Assembly: GCF_001043005.1 (NCBI RefSeq)
Contig: NZ_JYKZ01000005.1
Span: 302,958-366,957, forward strand
Length of the DNA: 64,000 nucleotides
Direction of reading: 5' to 3'
DNA from: Pseudomonas psychrophila
Lineage (GTDB): Bacteria > Pseudomonadota > Gammaproteobacteria > Pseudomonadales > Pseudomonadaceae
A model generated the notes under the pieces. That model was not told where the DNA came from. It saw only the letters and a program-made list of their open reading frames with translations, and searched no databases. Below, in pieces: positions 25,593 through 34,687 of this stretch. Every line of letters starts with the position of its first letter. Positions within the stretch are counted from its first letter, which is position 1. A program made the translations under genes and the position numbers.

Positions 25593-26420
25593 TCAATAAC
25601 TTTGGGGCATCTCGCCCCGTGCCAGGCGTGCATTGATCGCTTCAACCACCCCCGGCAGCTCGCAAATCGTATCGATCAGATAATGGGGGCGGGAACCTTC
25701 GAACATGCGGCTGATACGTGCCCGCTCTGCAGCCAGTTTTTCGGCAGGCAGGGCCTTGAACTGTTCGTAGGTCAGGCCCAGGGCGTTCCCGGAGCAGGTG
25801 AGGGCGACGGTCCACATTCCCGCGCTGCGGCCTTCAAGGATGCCGGGCCAGGTGTCGTCGACCTTGACGCATGCGGCTACGTCGCTCACCCCAAGGGCGA
25901 TCACGTTGGCCAGGGCCTGGGCCGGGTGCGGGCGACCGTTGGGGACTTCGTCGGTAGCGACCACATGGTCAGCGATGTAGCCATTGGCCCTGGCCAGCTC
26001 CACGACCTTGGCCATGACCACTGCCGGATAGCCCGAGCAGGAGCCGATTTTCAGGCCCTGATCACGCAGTGCAGCGATGGCATCAAGGGCTCCGGGGATG
26101 AGCGCTGAATGCAGCGCGATTTTCTCGATCTGCAGGGGCATGAAGCGTTCGTAGAGGGCTGTAACGTCTTCATCGCTGGGTAGGCGGTCAAAGACTGCAC
26201 GATAGCGCTCGGCGATCTGGGGTTGGTTGCACAGGGTGCGAATGTGATCCCATTTGCCCATGCCCATCGGCCCGCGGGCTTCTTCAAGGCTCACCGCCAC
26301 GCCAAATTCGGCGAAGGCCTCTACAAAAATCTGGGTGGGGGCGAAAGAGCCGAAATCGACCACGGTGCCAGCCCAGTCCAGAACCACTGCTTGCAGTCGG
26401 GCAGGTTGTTGATAATGCAT
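25593..26420 (-). CDS. phnX: phosphonoacetaldehyde hydrolase
   Basis: HAD-superfamily enzyme of 275 residues that cleaves phosphonoacetaldehyde to acetaldehyde and phosphate. The nucleophile is Asp15 ([11 protein letters not shown]) and the Schiff-base lysine is Lys56 (PMGMGKWDH), both as in the Bacillus enzyme. Last gene of a seven-gene same-strand run that begins with phnD. The usual partner, 2-aminoethylphosphonate transaminase PhnW, is absent from the window, so the aldehyde may be made by the iron alcohol dehydrogenase of this locus. Confidence 0.95.
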   Translation of the reverse strand: MHYQQPARLQAVVLDWAGTVVDFGSFAPTQIFVEAFAEFGVAVSLEEARGPMGMGKWDHIRTLCNQPQIAERYRAVFDRLPSDEDVTALYERFMPLQIEKIALHSALIPGALDAIAALRDQGLKIGSCSGYPAVVMAKVVELARANGYIADHVVATDEVPNGRPHPAQALANVIALGVSDVAACVKVDDTWPGILEGRSAGMWTVALTCSGNALGLTYEQFKALPAEKLAAERARISRMFEGSRPHYLIDTICELPGVVEAINARLARGEMPQSY

Positions 26421-26475
26421 GGTGAGTCTCCAGGGTGTGATGGGTTCAGGGAATGTGTATTCGGGGGTGTAGGGG

Positions 26476-27342
26476 TTATTGCACGGCGCTGGTGTCGAAG
26501 AGTTCGGCGATCATCGGGCGATTTCTACGGATACCCAGGCAGCACAGGTGGTAGTCGATATACAGCGGGTGATCCACAAAGGTGATGGGGACTGTCCCCG
26601 GTGTTTCTGCATACTCGACCGCCGAGACAAAGCCGATGCCGATACCCCGGGCGATGGCATGCACAATGGCTTCTCGACTATTGAGTTGCATCACGCAGTT
26701 GAGTGCCACGCCCTGGCGCTTGCAGCTTTCTTCCACCAGTTGCCGGGTACGTGAGCTCTGTTCGCGCATAACCCAGCGTTCTGCGCTTATTTCCTTGAAG
26801 TGAACTTCGCTCTGGCGGGCCCAAGGATGGTCATCCCGGACCACGGCAATAATTGGATAGCGCCGATACAACTGTGTATGAAAACGTTCATCGAACTCGG
26901 ACAACGCGAGGATCGCCACATCGATGTCGAAGTTGAACAGCCTCGCCAGGGTTTCCCGCTCAGTAGAGAACGAGGTTTCCAGCTCAATATCCGGATGGCG
27001 CTGCATCAAGGCATACGTCATGTTCATTGCAATGGGCGGCGAGACTGCTCCCAGACGCAACATCCCTGTTTTTCGCTGCTTGAAGCTTTGCAACAGTTGC
27101 ACCGCTTCATCTTCCTGGCCGAACAGGCCCTGAGTGATGACATAAAGCTGATGCCCTGCCGAACTCATTTCGATAAAACGCCCGCGACGATGGAATAGCT
27201 CCACGGAAAACTTTTTTTCAAGGGCGCTGACTTGTTCGCTGACTGTAGGCTGTCCAACGCACAGGTAGTGGGCCGCCAGGGTGAAACTGCCGGTTTTGGC
27301 GACCGCGTGAAAGGAGCGCAACCACTTGTGGTACTGGTACAT
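26476..27342 (-). CDS. LysR-type regulator, phosphonate-associated
   Basis: LysR transcription factor of 288 residues. The helix-turn-helix lies in residues 1-60 ([35 protein letters not shown]), followed by the ligand-binding domain. It resembles the LysR group associated with aminoethylphosphonate catabolism. It sits inside the phosphonate run, 54 bases after the OPA permease and 55 bases before phnX, so it is probably cotranscribed with them. Its relative at 32568-33443 is divergent from phnD. Confidence 0.87.
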   Translation of the reverse strand: MYQYHKWLRSFHAVAKTGSFTLAAHYLCVGQPTVSEQVSALEKKFSVELFHRRGRFIEMSSAGHQLYVITQGLFGQEDEAVQLLQSFKQRKTGMLRLGAVSPPIAMNMTYALMQRHPDIELETSFSTERETLARLFNFDIDVAILALSEFDERFHTQLYRRYPIIAVVRDDHPWARQSEVHFKEISAERWVMREQSSRTRQLVEESCKRQGVALNCVMQLNSREAIVHAIARGIGIGFVSAVEYAETPGTVPITFVDHPLYIDYHLCCLGIRRNRPMIAELFDTSAVQ

Positions 27343-27396
27343 AAACGGTTCCTGTTGCCGGGCTGTCTGTTCAATTCAAGCAGTGCAATGCCTTGC

Positions 27397-28692
27397 TCAC
27401 CGTCTAATAAACAATGCGACGGCTGCACTGCACAGGCAGGCGCTGGTCACCACGACGAAGATCAGCGAAGTATTGCCTGTGCTGTCGAGCATGCTGCCAA
27501 TCAGGGGCTCTGCCAGACCGGCAAACAGATAGGACGAAAAGTTCATTACGCCGGTGGCTGTACCTGCACGTTTGGCACCTACCAGATCGGGGCACAGGGC
27601 CCAAAAGCTCGAGGCCGGGCCATATACGAAGAAACCACAGAGGAACAACGCCACCAGGCCGATTGCGCTATGGGGCGGCAGGACCCACATCCACAGGCTG
27701 GTCGCCGCTCCCAATACCATGTAAAGCATGATCGCCAGGTAGCGCTTGGAGCCAAAGAGCTTGTCCGAGACCCAACCATTGCTCAGCGCTCCAATGGCCA
27801 TGCCCACGGGCAAGGCGACGGTAATCCACTTTGGATCAACCATGCTGTCGCCGCTTTTCCAGTCAGCGCCCAGGAAGTGCACGGGTACCCAAACGATCAG
27901 GCCATAGCGAGCAGCGTTCTGGAAACCCAAGGACACGGCGGCAATGATCAGGCGCAAGTTTTTGAGCACCGCTTTGTAGCGTTGCACCGAGGTTTCGACC
28001 TCACCCTGAGCCACTTCATGGTTTTTATCATCGGCATTGGCTACGCCAGTGTCAGTCAGGGGTTCAAAGCCCAGATCTTGCGGGCGCTCCCGGGCAACCA
28101 GATAAAAGATGATGCCGCCTGCCAGCATCAGTAAAACGGGCAAGCGGAAGATCCAGCGCCATTCCAGTTGCAGCACTTCGAGCACAACGATTGAGGTGAC
28201 ATACGAAAGCACCGACGCGCAACCGGCAGCGAACACATAAAAACCGTAGACCTTGCCGCGCTCGCCTGCGCTCCACCAGTTAGAGATAAGGCGGCTGCCC
28301 GGCGCCCAGCCCAGCGCCTGGAAGTAACCGTTGATTCCCCAGGGCAAGATCAGGCTGGCAAAGCCACTGGCGAAACTGGTGACCCAATTGGCGGCGCAGG
28401 ACAACACGGCGCCCAGCGTCATGATGCGTCGGCCACCGAACTTATCCGCAAGGTTGCCGTTTATGGCCTGACCAATTGCGTAAGCCCACAGCATGGCAGC
28501 CGAGATCCAGCCGAGGGTCTCCTTGGTCAACCCGAACTCCGCCTGGATGCCGGGAATGGCGAAGCCGAAGGTCTGTCGGCCAGTGTAGAAAAACAGATAA
28601 CAGAACATGGCGGCCAGCAGCATGCGCCACTGGGCCACGCGAAACGATGGGCTGGGGACGGCGAGATCAGACAGGGTTTGGGCACGATTCAT
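27397..28692 (-). CDS. MFS permease, organophosphate:phosphate antiporter (GlpT/UhpT) family
   Basis: Twelve-helix carrier of 431 residues with OPA-family features: FCYLFFYTGRQTFGFAIPGIQ, WISAAMLWAYAIGQAINGNLADKFGGRR and PWGINGYFQALGWAPGSRLI. OPA carriers exchange sugar phosphates or related organophosphates; some relatives have been reported to import 2-aminoethylphosphonate. Location inside the phosphonate run makes a phosphonate the likely substrate, giving this locus two importers. AATAATAAGGAAAAGATC precedes the ATG. Confidence 0.87.
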   Translation of the reverse strand: MNRAQTLSDLAVPSPSFRVAQWRMLLAAMFCYLFFYTGRQTFGFAIPGIQAEFGLTKETLGWISAAMLWAYAIGQAINGNLADKFGGRRIMTLGAVLSCAANWVTSFASGFASLILPWGINGYFQALGWAPGSRLISNWWSAGERGKVYGFYVFAAGCASVLSYVTSIVVLEVLQLEWRWIFRLPVLLMLAGGIIFYLVARERPQDLGFEPLTDTGVANADDKNHEVAQGEVETSVQRYKAVLKNLRLIIAAVSLGFQNAARYGLIVWVPVHFLGADWKSGDSMVDPKWITVALPVGMAIGALSNGWVSDKLFGSKRYLAIMLYMVLGAATSLWMWVLPPHSAIGLVALFLCGFFVYGPASSFWALCPDLVGAKRAGTATGVMNFSSYLFAGLAEPLIGSMLDSTGNTSLIFVVVTSACLCSAAVALFIRR

Positions 28693-28702
28693 GATCTTTT
28701 CC

Positions 28703-28713
28703 TTATTATTGTT
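28703..28713 (-). promoter_or_regulatory. candidate Hfq/Crc motif before the OPA permease
   Basis: Minus strand AACAATAATAA, running into AAGGAAAAGATC-ATG. Confidence 0.5.
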
Positions 28714-28781
28714 CGTCCCCTTGGGCCAAGGTCCAAGGGTGGCACTCTGTAGGTGAGCAGCAGGAAATAACCGAAGGGCAA

Positions 28782-29873
28782 CTAGGCTGCGCGTGAGCCG
28801 ATAAAGTTTTTGCCCCGTGCGCCTTGCATGGCGATCCTGACCATTTCTTGCGCCTCGCCAGCGTTCACCCCGTAATCGGTGAACTCGGTTTTCACGCCCA
28901 GGTTGTGCAGGAATTCACGTAGCTGGCGCTGGGCATGCTGCATGTCAGTACCAAAAATCCGCTGCAGGGTGCGGTCCCGTGCTTCGTCGTGCCCCCACGC
29001 CAATCCCAACACCAGTGGCAGGGTGAACGAGCAGGCAATGCCGTGAGGCAACCCGTGGCGAAGGGTCATTTCATAAGAAATGGAGTGGGCCAACGCGGTC
29101 TTGGTGTTGGAAAACGCAAGGCCTGCCTTGAGCGCCGCAAGGGCCATGCGCGTACGCAGTTGCGGGTTGGACAGGTCGTTGCGCAATAGCGGCAGGCATT
29201 CGAGGATGTCTTCAATGGCGGCGACCGCAAAGGTGTCTGAAACTGCGTTGCCGTTGATATTCCAGATCGACTCCAGCGCATGGGACAGCGCATCCAGCCC
29301 TGTCGACACCGTGACCGATGCCGGGACCGTGAGCATGAGTTGCGGGTCGACGATGGCAACCTTGGGCCAGGTGCATTCCAGGTGCAGGGAATATTTTTTC
29401 TGGCTGAGTGAATCCCAGATGGTTGCCCAGGGCGTCACCTCACTGCCGGTGCCTGCGGTGGTAGGCGCTGCGACCAGGATTTTGCTACGGGCCGGTGCAA
29501 AGGGTTGGCCGGTAGACAGCAGTGCCAGCAACTCATCGAACGTCCCTGATTCGGTGCCCACGATCAAGGCCTTGGCCGTGTCGATCGCACTGCCACCACC
29601 CACGGCTACCACCACCTGACAGTCACCGGCTTCGCGCCAGAACCGTTCGTATGTGCCGCGCAGTTGCGCCACGTCCGGATTGGGTTGTACATCCTCGATC
29701 ACATACACCAGGCGATCGCCCAGCAGATCCTCAATGCGCTGCACCAGGCCCAGCCCCCGCGCCTCGGGAAACGTCACCAGGGCCACGGTCTGATGTTCAG
29801 TGATATCGGCCAGTTCCAGCAGGCTGCCCCAGCCAAAGCGTGTCTCTACCGGGTTGTAGAATCGGGATGTCAT
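28782..29873 (-). CDS. iron-containing alcohol dehydrogenase, phosphonate-locus type
   Basis: Group-III alcohol dehydrogenase of 363 residues. NAD(P) site GGGSAIDTAKA; metal ligands in the standard spacing: Asp and His in GLDALSHALE, then two histidines 14 residues apart in AHSISYEMTLRHGLPHG. It lies between the phnDCE importer and phnX. Relatives reduce phosphonoacetaldehyde to 2-hydroxyethylphosphonate in biosynthesis (PhpC). Here, with PhnX, it could run in the other direction and oxidise hydroxyethylphosphonate to the PhnX substrate. The direction is inference. Confidence 0.87.
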   Translation of the reverse strand: MTSRFYNPVETRFGWGSLLELADITEHQTVALVTFPEARGLGLVQRIEDLLGDRLVYVIEDVQPNPDVAQLRGTYERFWREAGDCQVVVAVGGGSAIDTAKALIVGTESGTFDELLALLSTGQPFAPARSKILVAAPTTAGTGSEVTPWATIWDSLSQKKYSLHLECTWPKVAIVDPQLMLTVPASVTVSTGLDALSHALESIWNINGNAVSDTFAVAAIEDILECLPLLRNDLSNPQLRTRMALAALKAGLAFSNTKTALAHSISYEMTLRHGLPHGIACSFTLPLVLGLAWGHDEARDRTLQRIFGTDMQHAQRQLREFLHNLGVKTEFTDYGVNAGEAQEMVRIAMQGARGKNFIGSRAA

Positions 29874-29882
29874 GGTCGGTCC

Positions 29883-29895
29883 TTTTTGTTGTTGT
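29883..29895 (-). promoter_or_regulatory. candidate Hfq/Crc motif before the alcohol dehydrogenase
   Basis: Minus strand ACAACAACAAAAA followed by GGACC-GACC-ATG. Confidence 0.5.
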
Positions 29896-29985
29896 CGCAG
29901 GTGGCCCCATACTCGGGGGCACGCGACAACAGCTCAAATCGATAAATCGCAGGTTTGAATCGGTTGTGCCGATACGGGCCAGTCT

Positions 29986-30804
29986 TCAGTGGCTTGAACC
30001 GCTCTGGATGGCGTTACGCAGTCGGCTCGATACGGTGTCGGCGAGCACCACCATGACGGTAATGACGATGACGCAGGCGGCGGTTTCCTGGTATTTGAAG
30101 AGTTTCAGGCTGCTTACCAACTCAAACCCCAACCCACCGGCGCCAACCATGCCAAGCACAGTGGCCGAGCGCAGGTTGACTTCGAAGCGGTAGAGCACCA
30201 CTGCGATCCACGCCGTGATGACCTGAGGCAGTACCCCGAACACGATCACTTGCAGCGGACGGGCGCCGGTAACCTGCAGTGCTTCGATAGGGCCCTGGTC
30301 GATTTCCTCGATGCTTTCGGCAAAGAACTTGCCGAGCATGCCCATGCCATGCAGCGCCAGAGCCAACACCCCGGGGAAAGGCCCAAGGCCGACGGCCGAG
30401 ACGAATATCAGGGCCAGAATCAACTCATTGATGCTGCGGGTAATGTTCAGGAACTGGCGTGTTCCATGGAATACAAAGCGGTTTCGGCTCAGGTTACGGG
30501 CCGCCAGAAATGACAGCGGGACAGCCATGAATACACCGAGCAGCGTGCCCCAGATCGCAATCTGCAGAGTCTCAACCGCAGGGGCGAGCAAGCGGGGCAG
30601 AATAGTCAGGTCAGGGGGCACGGTGCGGGCCAGAAAGTCACCGATTTGCGGCAGTCCCTGGGCCAGTTCACTGATGCTGAGCTGTGCCCCCTGAGCGCTC
30701 CAGTGCAGGGTCATGATCACCGCCAGGGCAATTGCCCCGGTGCTCAGCCAGCTGCGTGTGCCACGGGGCAGGTCCACGGTCCAGTGGTAGTTCTGCGGTT
30801 TCAT
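29986..30804 (-). CDS. phnE: phosphonate ABC transporter permease
   Basis: Inner-membrane permease of 272 residues with the PhnE-type binding-protein-transport loop (ELILALIFVSAVGLGPFPGVLALALHGMGMLGKFFAESIEEID) and NLRSATVLGMVGAGGLGFEL near the C-terminus. ATG 30802-30804 is chosen with GAGGGG six bases upstream; the TTG two codons earlier overlaps the phnC stop. Third gene of phnDCE; single permease gene, so it acts as a homodimer. Confidence 0.92.
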   Translation of the reverse strand: MKPQNYHWTVDLPRGTRSWLSTGAIALAVIMTLHWSAQGAQLSISELAQGLPQIGDFLARTVPPDLTILPRLLAPAVETLQIAIWGTLLGVFMAVPLSFLAARNLSRNRFVFHGTRQFLNITRSINELILALIFVSAVGLGPFPGVLALALHGMGMLGKFFAESIEEIDQGPIEALQVTGARPLQVIVFGVLPQVITAWIAVVLYRFEVNLRSATVLGMVGAGGLGFELVSSLKLFKYQETAACVIVITVMVVLADTVSSRLRNAIQSGSSH

Positions 30805-30806
30805 GT

Positions 30807-31592
30807 TCAACCCCTCAGTTCAGCGCAGTAGCGCATGGCAGGTGAGGGTGCAGCGCAGGTTGCGGCCTGACCCGGGTAGATGCGTTGCAAGTCGGCTTCG
30901 CACAAGCCTTCGGCGCTGCCGTCATACACCAGGCTGCCGTGGGCCAGACCGACAATGCGATCGCCGAACTCACGGGCGTAATCCACCTGATGCAGGTTAC
31001 ACAGCACGGTGATGCCCAGCTCGCGGCTGGCATCACGCAGGTATTGCAGCACCAGCCGTGCCGTCTTGGGATCGAGGCTGGCCACCGGTTCGTCGGCCAG
31101 GATCACTTTGGGTCGTTGCGCCAATGCCCGGGCGATGCCTACCCGTTGCATCTGCCCGCCGGACAGCGAATCCGTTCGCTGATGAGCCTTGTGGTCCAGT
31201 TCGACCCGGGCCAGGCACTGCATGGCCAGCTCGATATCTTCACGGCGGAACAGTTGCAATACCGAGGCAAGGGTCGAGACAGAGCCCAGGCACCCCGTCA
31301 GCACGTTTTTCAATACGCTAAGGCGCGGCACCACATTATGGTGTTGAAAAATCATCGCCACTTGCTGGCGCAGGAATCGCGGGTCGGCACAGCCCAGTGC
31401 GTCAATGCCCGCTACGCTAAGGGCTCCGGAATCAGCCTGGGCCAGACGATTAATGCAGCGCAGCAAAGTGGACTTGCCCGCGCCGGACTGGCCCAGTATC
31501 ACGACGAATTCGCCGGCACCCACTTGCAGGTCGATACCCCGTAGCACCGGGTTGTCGCCGAACTGCTTGGTCAATTGACGGATGCTGATCAT
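30807..31592 (-). CDS. phnC: phosphonate ABC transporter ATPase
   Basis: ATPase of 261 residues with Walker A (GQSGAGKSTLL), signature (LSGGQMQRVGIARAL), Walker B (VILADEPVASLD) and switch His (NLHQVDYA), all typical of PhnC. Its ATG overlaps the phnD stop as ATGA, and phnE starts two bases after its stop, so the three genes are tightly coupled. Confidence 0.94.
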   Translation of the reverse strand: MISIRQLTKQFGDNPVLRGIDLQVGAGEFVVILGQSGAGKSTLLRCINRLAQADSGALSVAGIDALGCADPRFLRQQVAMIFQHHNVVPRLSVLKNVLTGCLGSVSTLASVLQLFRREDIELAMQCLARVELDHKAHQRTDSLSGGQMQRVGIARALAQRPKVILADEPVASLDPKTARLVLQYLRDASRELGITVLCNLHQVDYAREFGDRIVGLAHGSLVYDGSAEGLCEADLQRIYPGQAATCAAPSPAMRYCAELRG

Positions 31593-32458
31593 TTCATGCT
31601 CCGCAAATCAAGATCGAGCACCTTTGCCGTGTCGCGAACCACGTCGTATGCCGCATCCGTGGTGGGTTGAAAGCCATCCAGCACACCCTGGTCGCCCCAA
31701 GGAACATCCTTGATCGAGGCCAGGGCCTCGGCCACTTTGAGCTTGAGTGCGGGGTCCAGATTTTTGCGCCAGACCATGGGCGATTCAGGAATCGGCCGCG
31801 AGCTCCAGACCACCTGGAAGTCGTCCTGTTTAATCAATTGCTTGGACACGGCGCTGCTGAAAATACGATCGGCCACTGCCGCAGCGTCAACCTTGTTGTT
31901 TTCTACCGCGAGGAGGCTGGCGTCATGGGACCCGGAGAAAATTACCCGGGAGAATAAAGAATCGGGATCAAAGCCCGCCTGTTCCAGTCCAGCTTTGGGG
32001 AACAGATGCCCCGAGGCCGAGCTTGGATCGACAAAGGCAAAGGTGTGCCCCTTGAGGTCTGCCAGATCGCGAATGCCGCTGTCCTTTCGCGCCACAATCA
32101 CGCTGCGGTAGGCGCTTTGACCGGTCTTTTTGGTGACAGCGACCGCGAAAGCCTCCACATCGGCAACGGATGTCGCCAGCACATAGGAAAAAGGCCCGAG
32201 GTAGGCCACATCGAGCTTGCCTGAGCGCAGCGCTTCGATGATGCCGTTGTAGTCGGTCGCGACATAGGGCACGACTGGCATTCCCAGCGTGTTCTCAAGA
32301 CGGTTCAATACCTGTTTGCTGGCTTCGATCATGGCCTGTGAGTCCTCGGAAGGAATAAGGCCGATGGTCAATTTATCGTTCGCGCAGGCCTGACCTATTG
32401 CGCCGATAGCGATAAGTGAAAGGCTGGCGACACGCAAAAATCGAGAGAGGGGTTTCAT
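31589..32458 (-). CDS. phnD: phosphonate ABC transporter binding protein
   Basis: Periplasmic binding protein of 289 residues, signal peptide ending GQACA, with PhnD-type segments (LTIGLIPSEDSQAMIEA; GKLDVAYLGPFSYVLA; FVDPSSASGHLFPKAGL). First gene of the phosphonate run and divergent from a LysR gene. PhnD proteins vary in ligand from 2-aminoethylphosphonate to phosphite; specificity cannot be read from sequence by eye. Confidence 0.93.
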   Translation of the reverse strand: MKPLSRFLRVASLSLIAIGAIGQACANDKLTIGLIPSEDSQAMIEASKQVLNRLENTLGMPVVPYVATDYNGIIEALRSGKLDVAYLGPFSYVLATSVADVEAFAVAVTKKTGQSAYRSVIVARKDSGIRDLADLKGHTFAFVDPSSASGHLFPKAGLEQAGFDPDSLFSRVIFSGSHDASLLAVENNKVDAAAVADRIFSSAVSKQLIKQDDFQVVWSSRPIPESPMVWRKNLDPALKLKVAEALASIKDVPWGDQGVLDGFQPTTDAAYDVVRDTAKVLDLDLRSMK

Positions 32459-32499
32459 GGCATTCCAAAAGGTTGGATGGAGTTGCCTCAGGCTAGGAG

Positions 32500-32511
32500 T
32501 GTCACGTGACA
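32500..32511. promoter_or_regulatory. 12-bp palindrome between phnD and its divergent LysR gene
   Basis: TGTCACGTGACA is a perfect palindrome 42 bases upstream of phnD and 57 bases upstream of the LysR gene; a related half (GTCATGTGATC) follows 2 bases later. Candidate LysR operator. Confidence 0.45.
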
Positions 32512-32567
32512 GTCATGTGATCAATTCAATATGGGTTTAAGCAGTTAACTATTGATGGAGCCTATGG

Positions 32568-33443
32568 ATGTCGACCTCCAGGATGCGTGCTTTTCTGGCA
32601 GTAGCCCGCCATGCCAGCTTCAGTGCTGGCGCCAGGGCGTTGGGGCTTAGCCAGCCGACGCTCACGACCCAGGTACAAGGTCTTGAGCGCGAGAATAATG
32701 TTGAGCTTTTTCACCGCCGTGGACGGCGCATCGAACTGTCCGATGTCGGGCGTCAATTGCTGCCAATCGCCCAGGCCATGGCCGCACTCGACCTTGAAGC
32801 TCATAACTTGTTGCGCGATTCAGGACGGCTCGACAGCGGCCAGTTGAAGCTGGGGGCGGTAGGGCCATTTCACGTGATCGAGATGGTGGACAGCTACCAT
32901 CAACTCTATCCGCGCATCGACGTTTCGATCCGCGTGGGCAACTCGGCCCAGGTCCTGGCCGACCTTGAAAACTACACCACTGACATCGCCGTGCTCGCGG
33001 GCCTGCACAATGATCCGGCCCTTTGTGCCGTGCATTACGCGCGACACGCGATCGTGCTGTTTGCTCACCATAAACACCCGCTGGCACAGCATGTGTCGGT
33101 GCCACTCCAGGCACTTGAAGGTCAGCCCATGTTGCAGCGTGAGCGCGGTTCAACCACACGTTCGGTCATGGAACGGGCGTTGAGCGAGGCCGGAGTTGAG
33201 CCGCGCATCGCCATGGAAATAGGCAGTCGGGAGGCCTTGCGCGAAGCCGTGGTGCGCGGCATTGGGCTTGGCGTGGTCTCTGAAGCCGAATTCATCCCCG
33301 ACCCGCGCATTCGCATGATTCGTATCGAGGGGGAACCGCTCTTTACTGAAACCTACCTGTATTGCCTGGCCGAACGTCGAGCCAGCCGGCTGATTTCATC
33401 GTTTTTCGACAGCGTTCAGCGCAGTGGGAGAACGGGCAAATAG
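32568..33443 (+). CDS. LysR-type regulator, phosphonate-associated (divergent)
   Basis: LysR transcription factor of 291 residues with the helix-turn-helix in FLAVARHASFSAGARALGLSQPTLTTQVQGLE and a standard effector domain. It fits the LysR group linked to aminoethylphosphonate catabolism and shares the HRRGR...ELSDVG and REA(L/I)..AV.RGIGLGVVSEAE blocks with the 26476-27342 protein. Divergent from phnD with 109 bases between starts, so it is the likely direct regulator of phnDCE. Confidence 0.88.
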   Translation: MSTSRMRAFLAVARHASFSAGARALGLSQPTLTTQVQGLERENNVELFHRRGRRIELSDVGRQLLPIAQAMAALDLEAHNLLRDSGRLDSGQLKLGAVGPFHVIEMVDSYHQLYPRIDVSIRVGNSAQVLADLENYTTDIAVLAGLHNDPALCAVHYARHAIVLFAHHKHPLAQHVSVPLQALEGQPMLQRERGSTTRSVMERALSEAGVEPRIAMEIGSREALREAVVRGIGLGVVSEAEFIPDPRIRMIRIEGEPLFTETYLYCLAERRASRLISSFFDSVQRSGRTGK

Positions 33444-33526
33444 AGGAGGGTAGGCCCTGATTGCGGCCCTGGGTTAGGATCATCGAAAGTACCCGTGTAC
33501 CACCTCGATGACAGGACGCGACCCTT

Positions 33527-33904
33527 ATGCAAACTCCCTTTTCTCAAATTAGCGCGCGGTTGCACAATCGCCGATTTTCCGTGGCGGGTAATACCCACGG
33601 GCTTTCGGGTGCAGGCACGGTATTTCATTACCTGGTTGAGGAAAGTGCCATTTCGGGCACTTATGAGGGCGGACGGATCCGTACGGGCCATCAAGTCGGG
33701 CGTGTGACAGGTCCTGACAGCATTGAGCTTCTTTTCCAGTGCCTGACCACCGAGGGTGAGCTTCGTTCTGGTTGGTCACGCGGCACGGTAGGTGTAGATC
33801 CGGCAGGGCGTACTACGCTGGATTTTGTATGGGGCTGGCTGTCGGGCGCGACTGGTGGTGGTGAGTCGAGCTACGTGGAGCTTGGCGTGCAGTCGTCTGA
33901 CTGA
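33527..33904 (+). CDS. small beta-rich protein of the so-called N-acetylglutamate synthase family
   Basis: Protein of 125 residues with no signal peptide. The pattern HNRRFSVAGNTHG, TVFHYLVEESAISGTYEGGRI..GHQVGRV, and WGWLSG..GGESSYVEL resembles a family often labelled N-acetylglutamate synthase in Bacillus and other genomes, although the fold looks like an all-beta lipid- or ligand-binding barrel and it lacks any acetyl-CoA motif. Function unknown. ATG 33527 has only a weak AGGA site upstream. Stand-alone gene between the phosphonate regulator and a hydrolase. Confidence 0.65.
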   Translation: MQTPFSQISARLHNRRFSVAGNTHGLSGAGTVFHYLVEESAISGTYEGGRIRTGHQVGRVTGPDSIELLFQCLTTEGELRSGWSRGTVGVDPAGRTTLDFVWGWLSGATGGGESSYVELGVQSSD

Positions 33905-33973
33905 TCGGTTTGGCCAATGAGCGGGTGAAACATCCACCACTAAAGGCAGACGTCCTGCCTAAGGAGCAAAACA

Positions 33974-34687
33974 ATGAACAAGCAGGTCACAATCGTTCTG
34001 GTACATGGCTTTTGGGGCGGGGCCGCTCACTGGAGCAAGGTCATTCTTGAGCTGACGCGCAAAGGCTTCGACAATCTCAAGGCGGTTGAGCTTCCTTTGA
34101 CATCGCTGGCCGATGATGTCGAGCGTACCCGCAAGATGATCGCGCAGGTGGATGGCCCGGTTTTATTGGTAGGGCATTCATATGGCGGTGCGGTGATCAC
34201 TGAAGCCGGTAACCAGCCCAATGTGGTTGGCCTCGTATTTATCGCGGCCTTTGCCCCTGATGTTGGCGAGAGCCCCGGCAGCATCACCCACGAACACCCG
34301 CCCTTAGCGGTGGCCAATCTTGTTCCAGACAGCGACGGATACCTGTGGATCAAAATTGATAAATATCACGAGAGCTTTTGTGAAGATCTGCCAGCGGATG
34401 ATGCACGGGTGATGGCTGTGATTCAGAAAGCACCGCTTGCCAGCACCTTTGGGGATACCGTGACAACGCCCGCCTGGAAACATAAGCCCTCCTGGTACCA
34501 GATATCGAGCAAGGACCGAATGATCAGCCCGCAAAATCAGGAACGCATGGCGGCCAGGCTGGGTGCCAGACACGTCATCACCCTGGACGCGAGCCATGCC
34601 TCGCTGGCCTCCCGATCAACAGAAGTCGCGCAACTCATCGCCCAAGCGGCAGCCCAGGCGCTGGCTCAACAAGAGTCTGCTTCTTAG
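33974..34687 (+). CDS. alpha/beta-hydrolase
   Basis: Cytoplasmic hydrolase of 237 residues with the oxyanion region VLVHGFWGGAAHW, nucleophile elbow GHSYGG (Ser catalytic) and a C-terminal LDASHASLASRS that supplies the histidine. Similar to small esterases of the EstA/salicylate-esterase type. AAGGAGCAAAACA precedes the ATG. Substrate unknown; no clear partner nearby. Confidence 0.87.
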   Translation: MNKQVTIVLVHGFWGGAAHWSKVILELTRKGFDNLKAVELPLTSLADDVERTRKMIAQVDGPVLLVGHSYGGAVITEAGNQPNVVGLVFIAAFAPDVGESPGSITHEHPPLAVANLVPDSDGYLWIKIDKYHESFCEDLPADDARVMAVIQKAPLASTFGDTVTTPAWKHKPSWYQISSKDRMISPQNQERMAARLGARHVITLDASHASLASRSTEVAQLIAQAAAQALAQQESAS

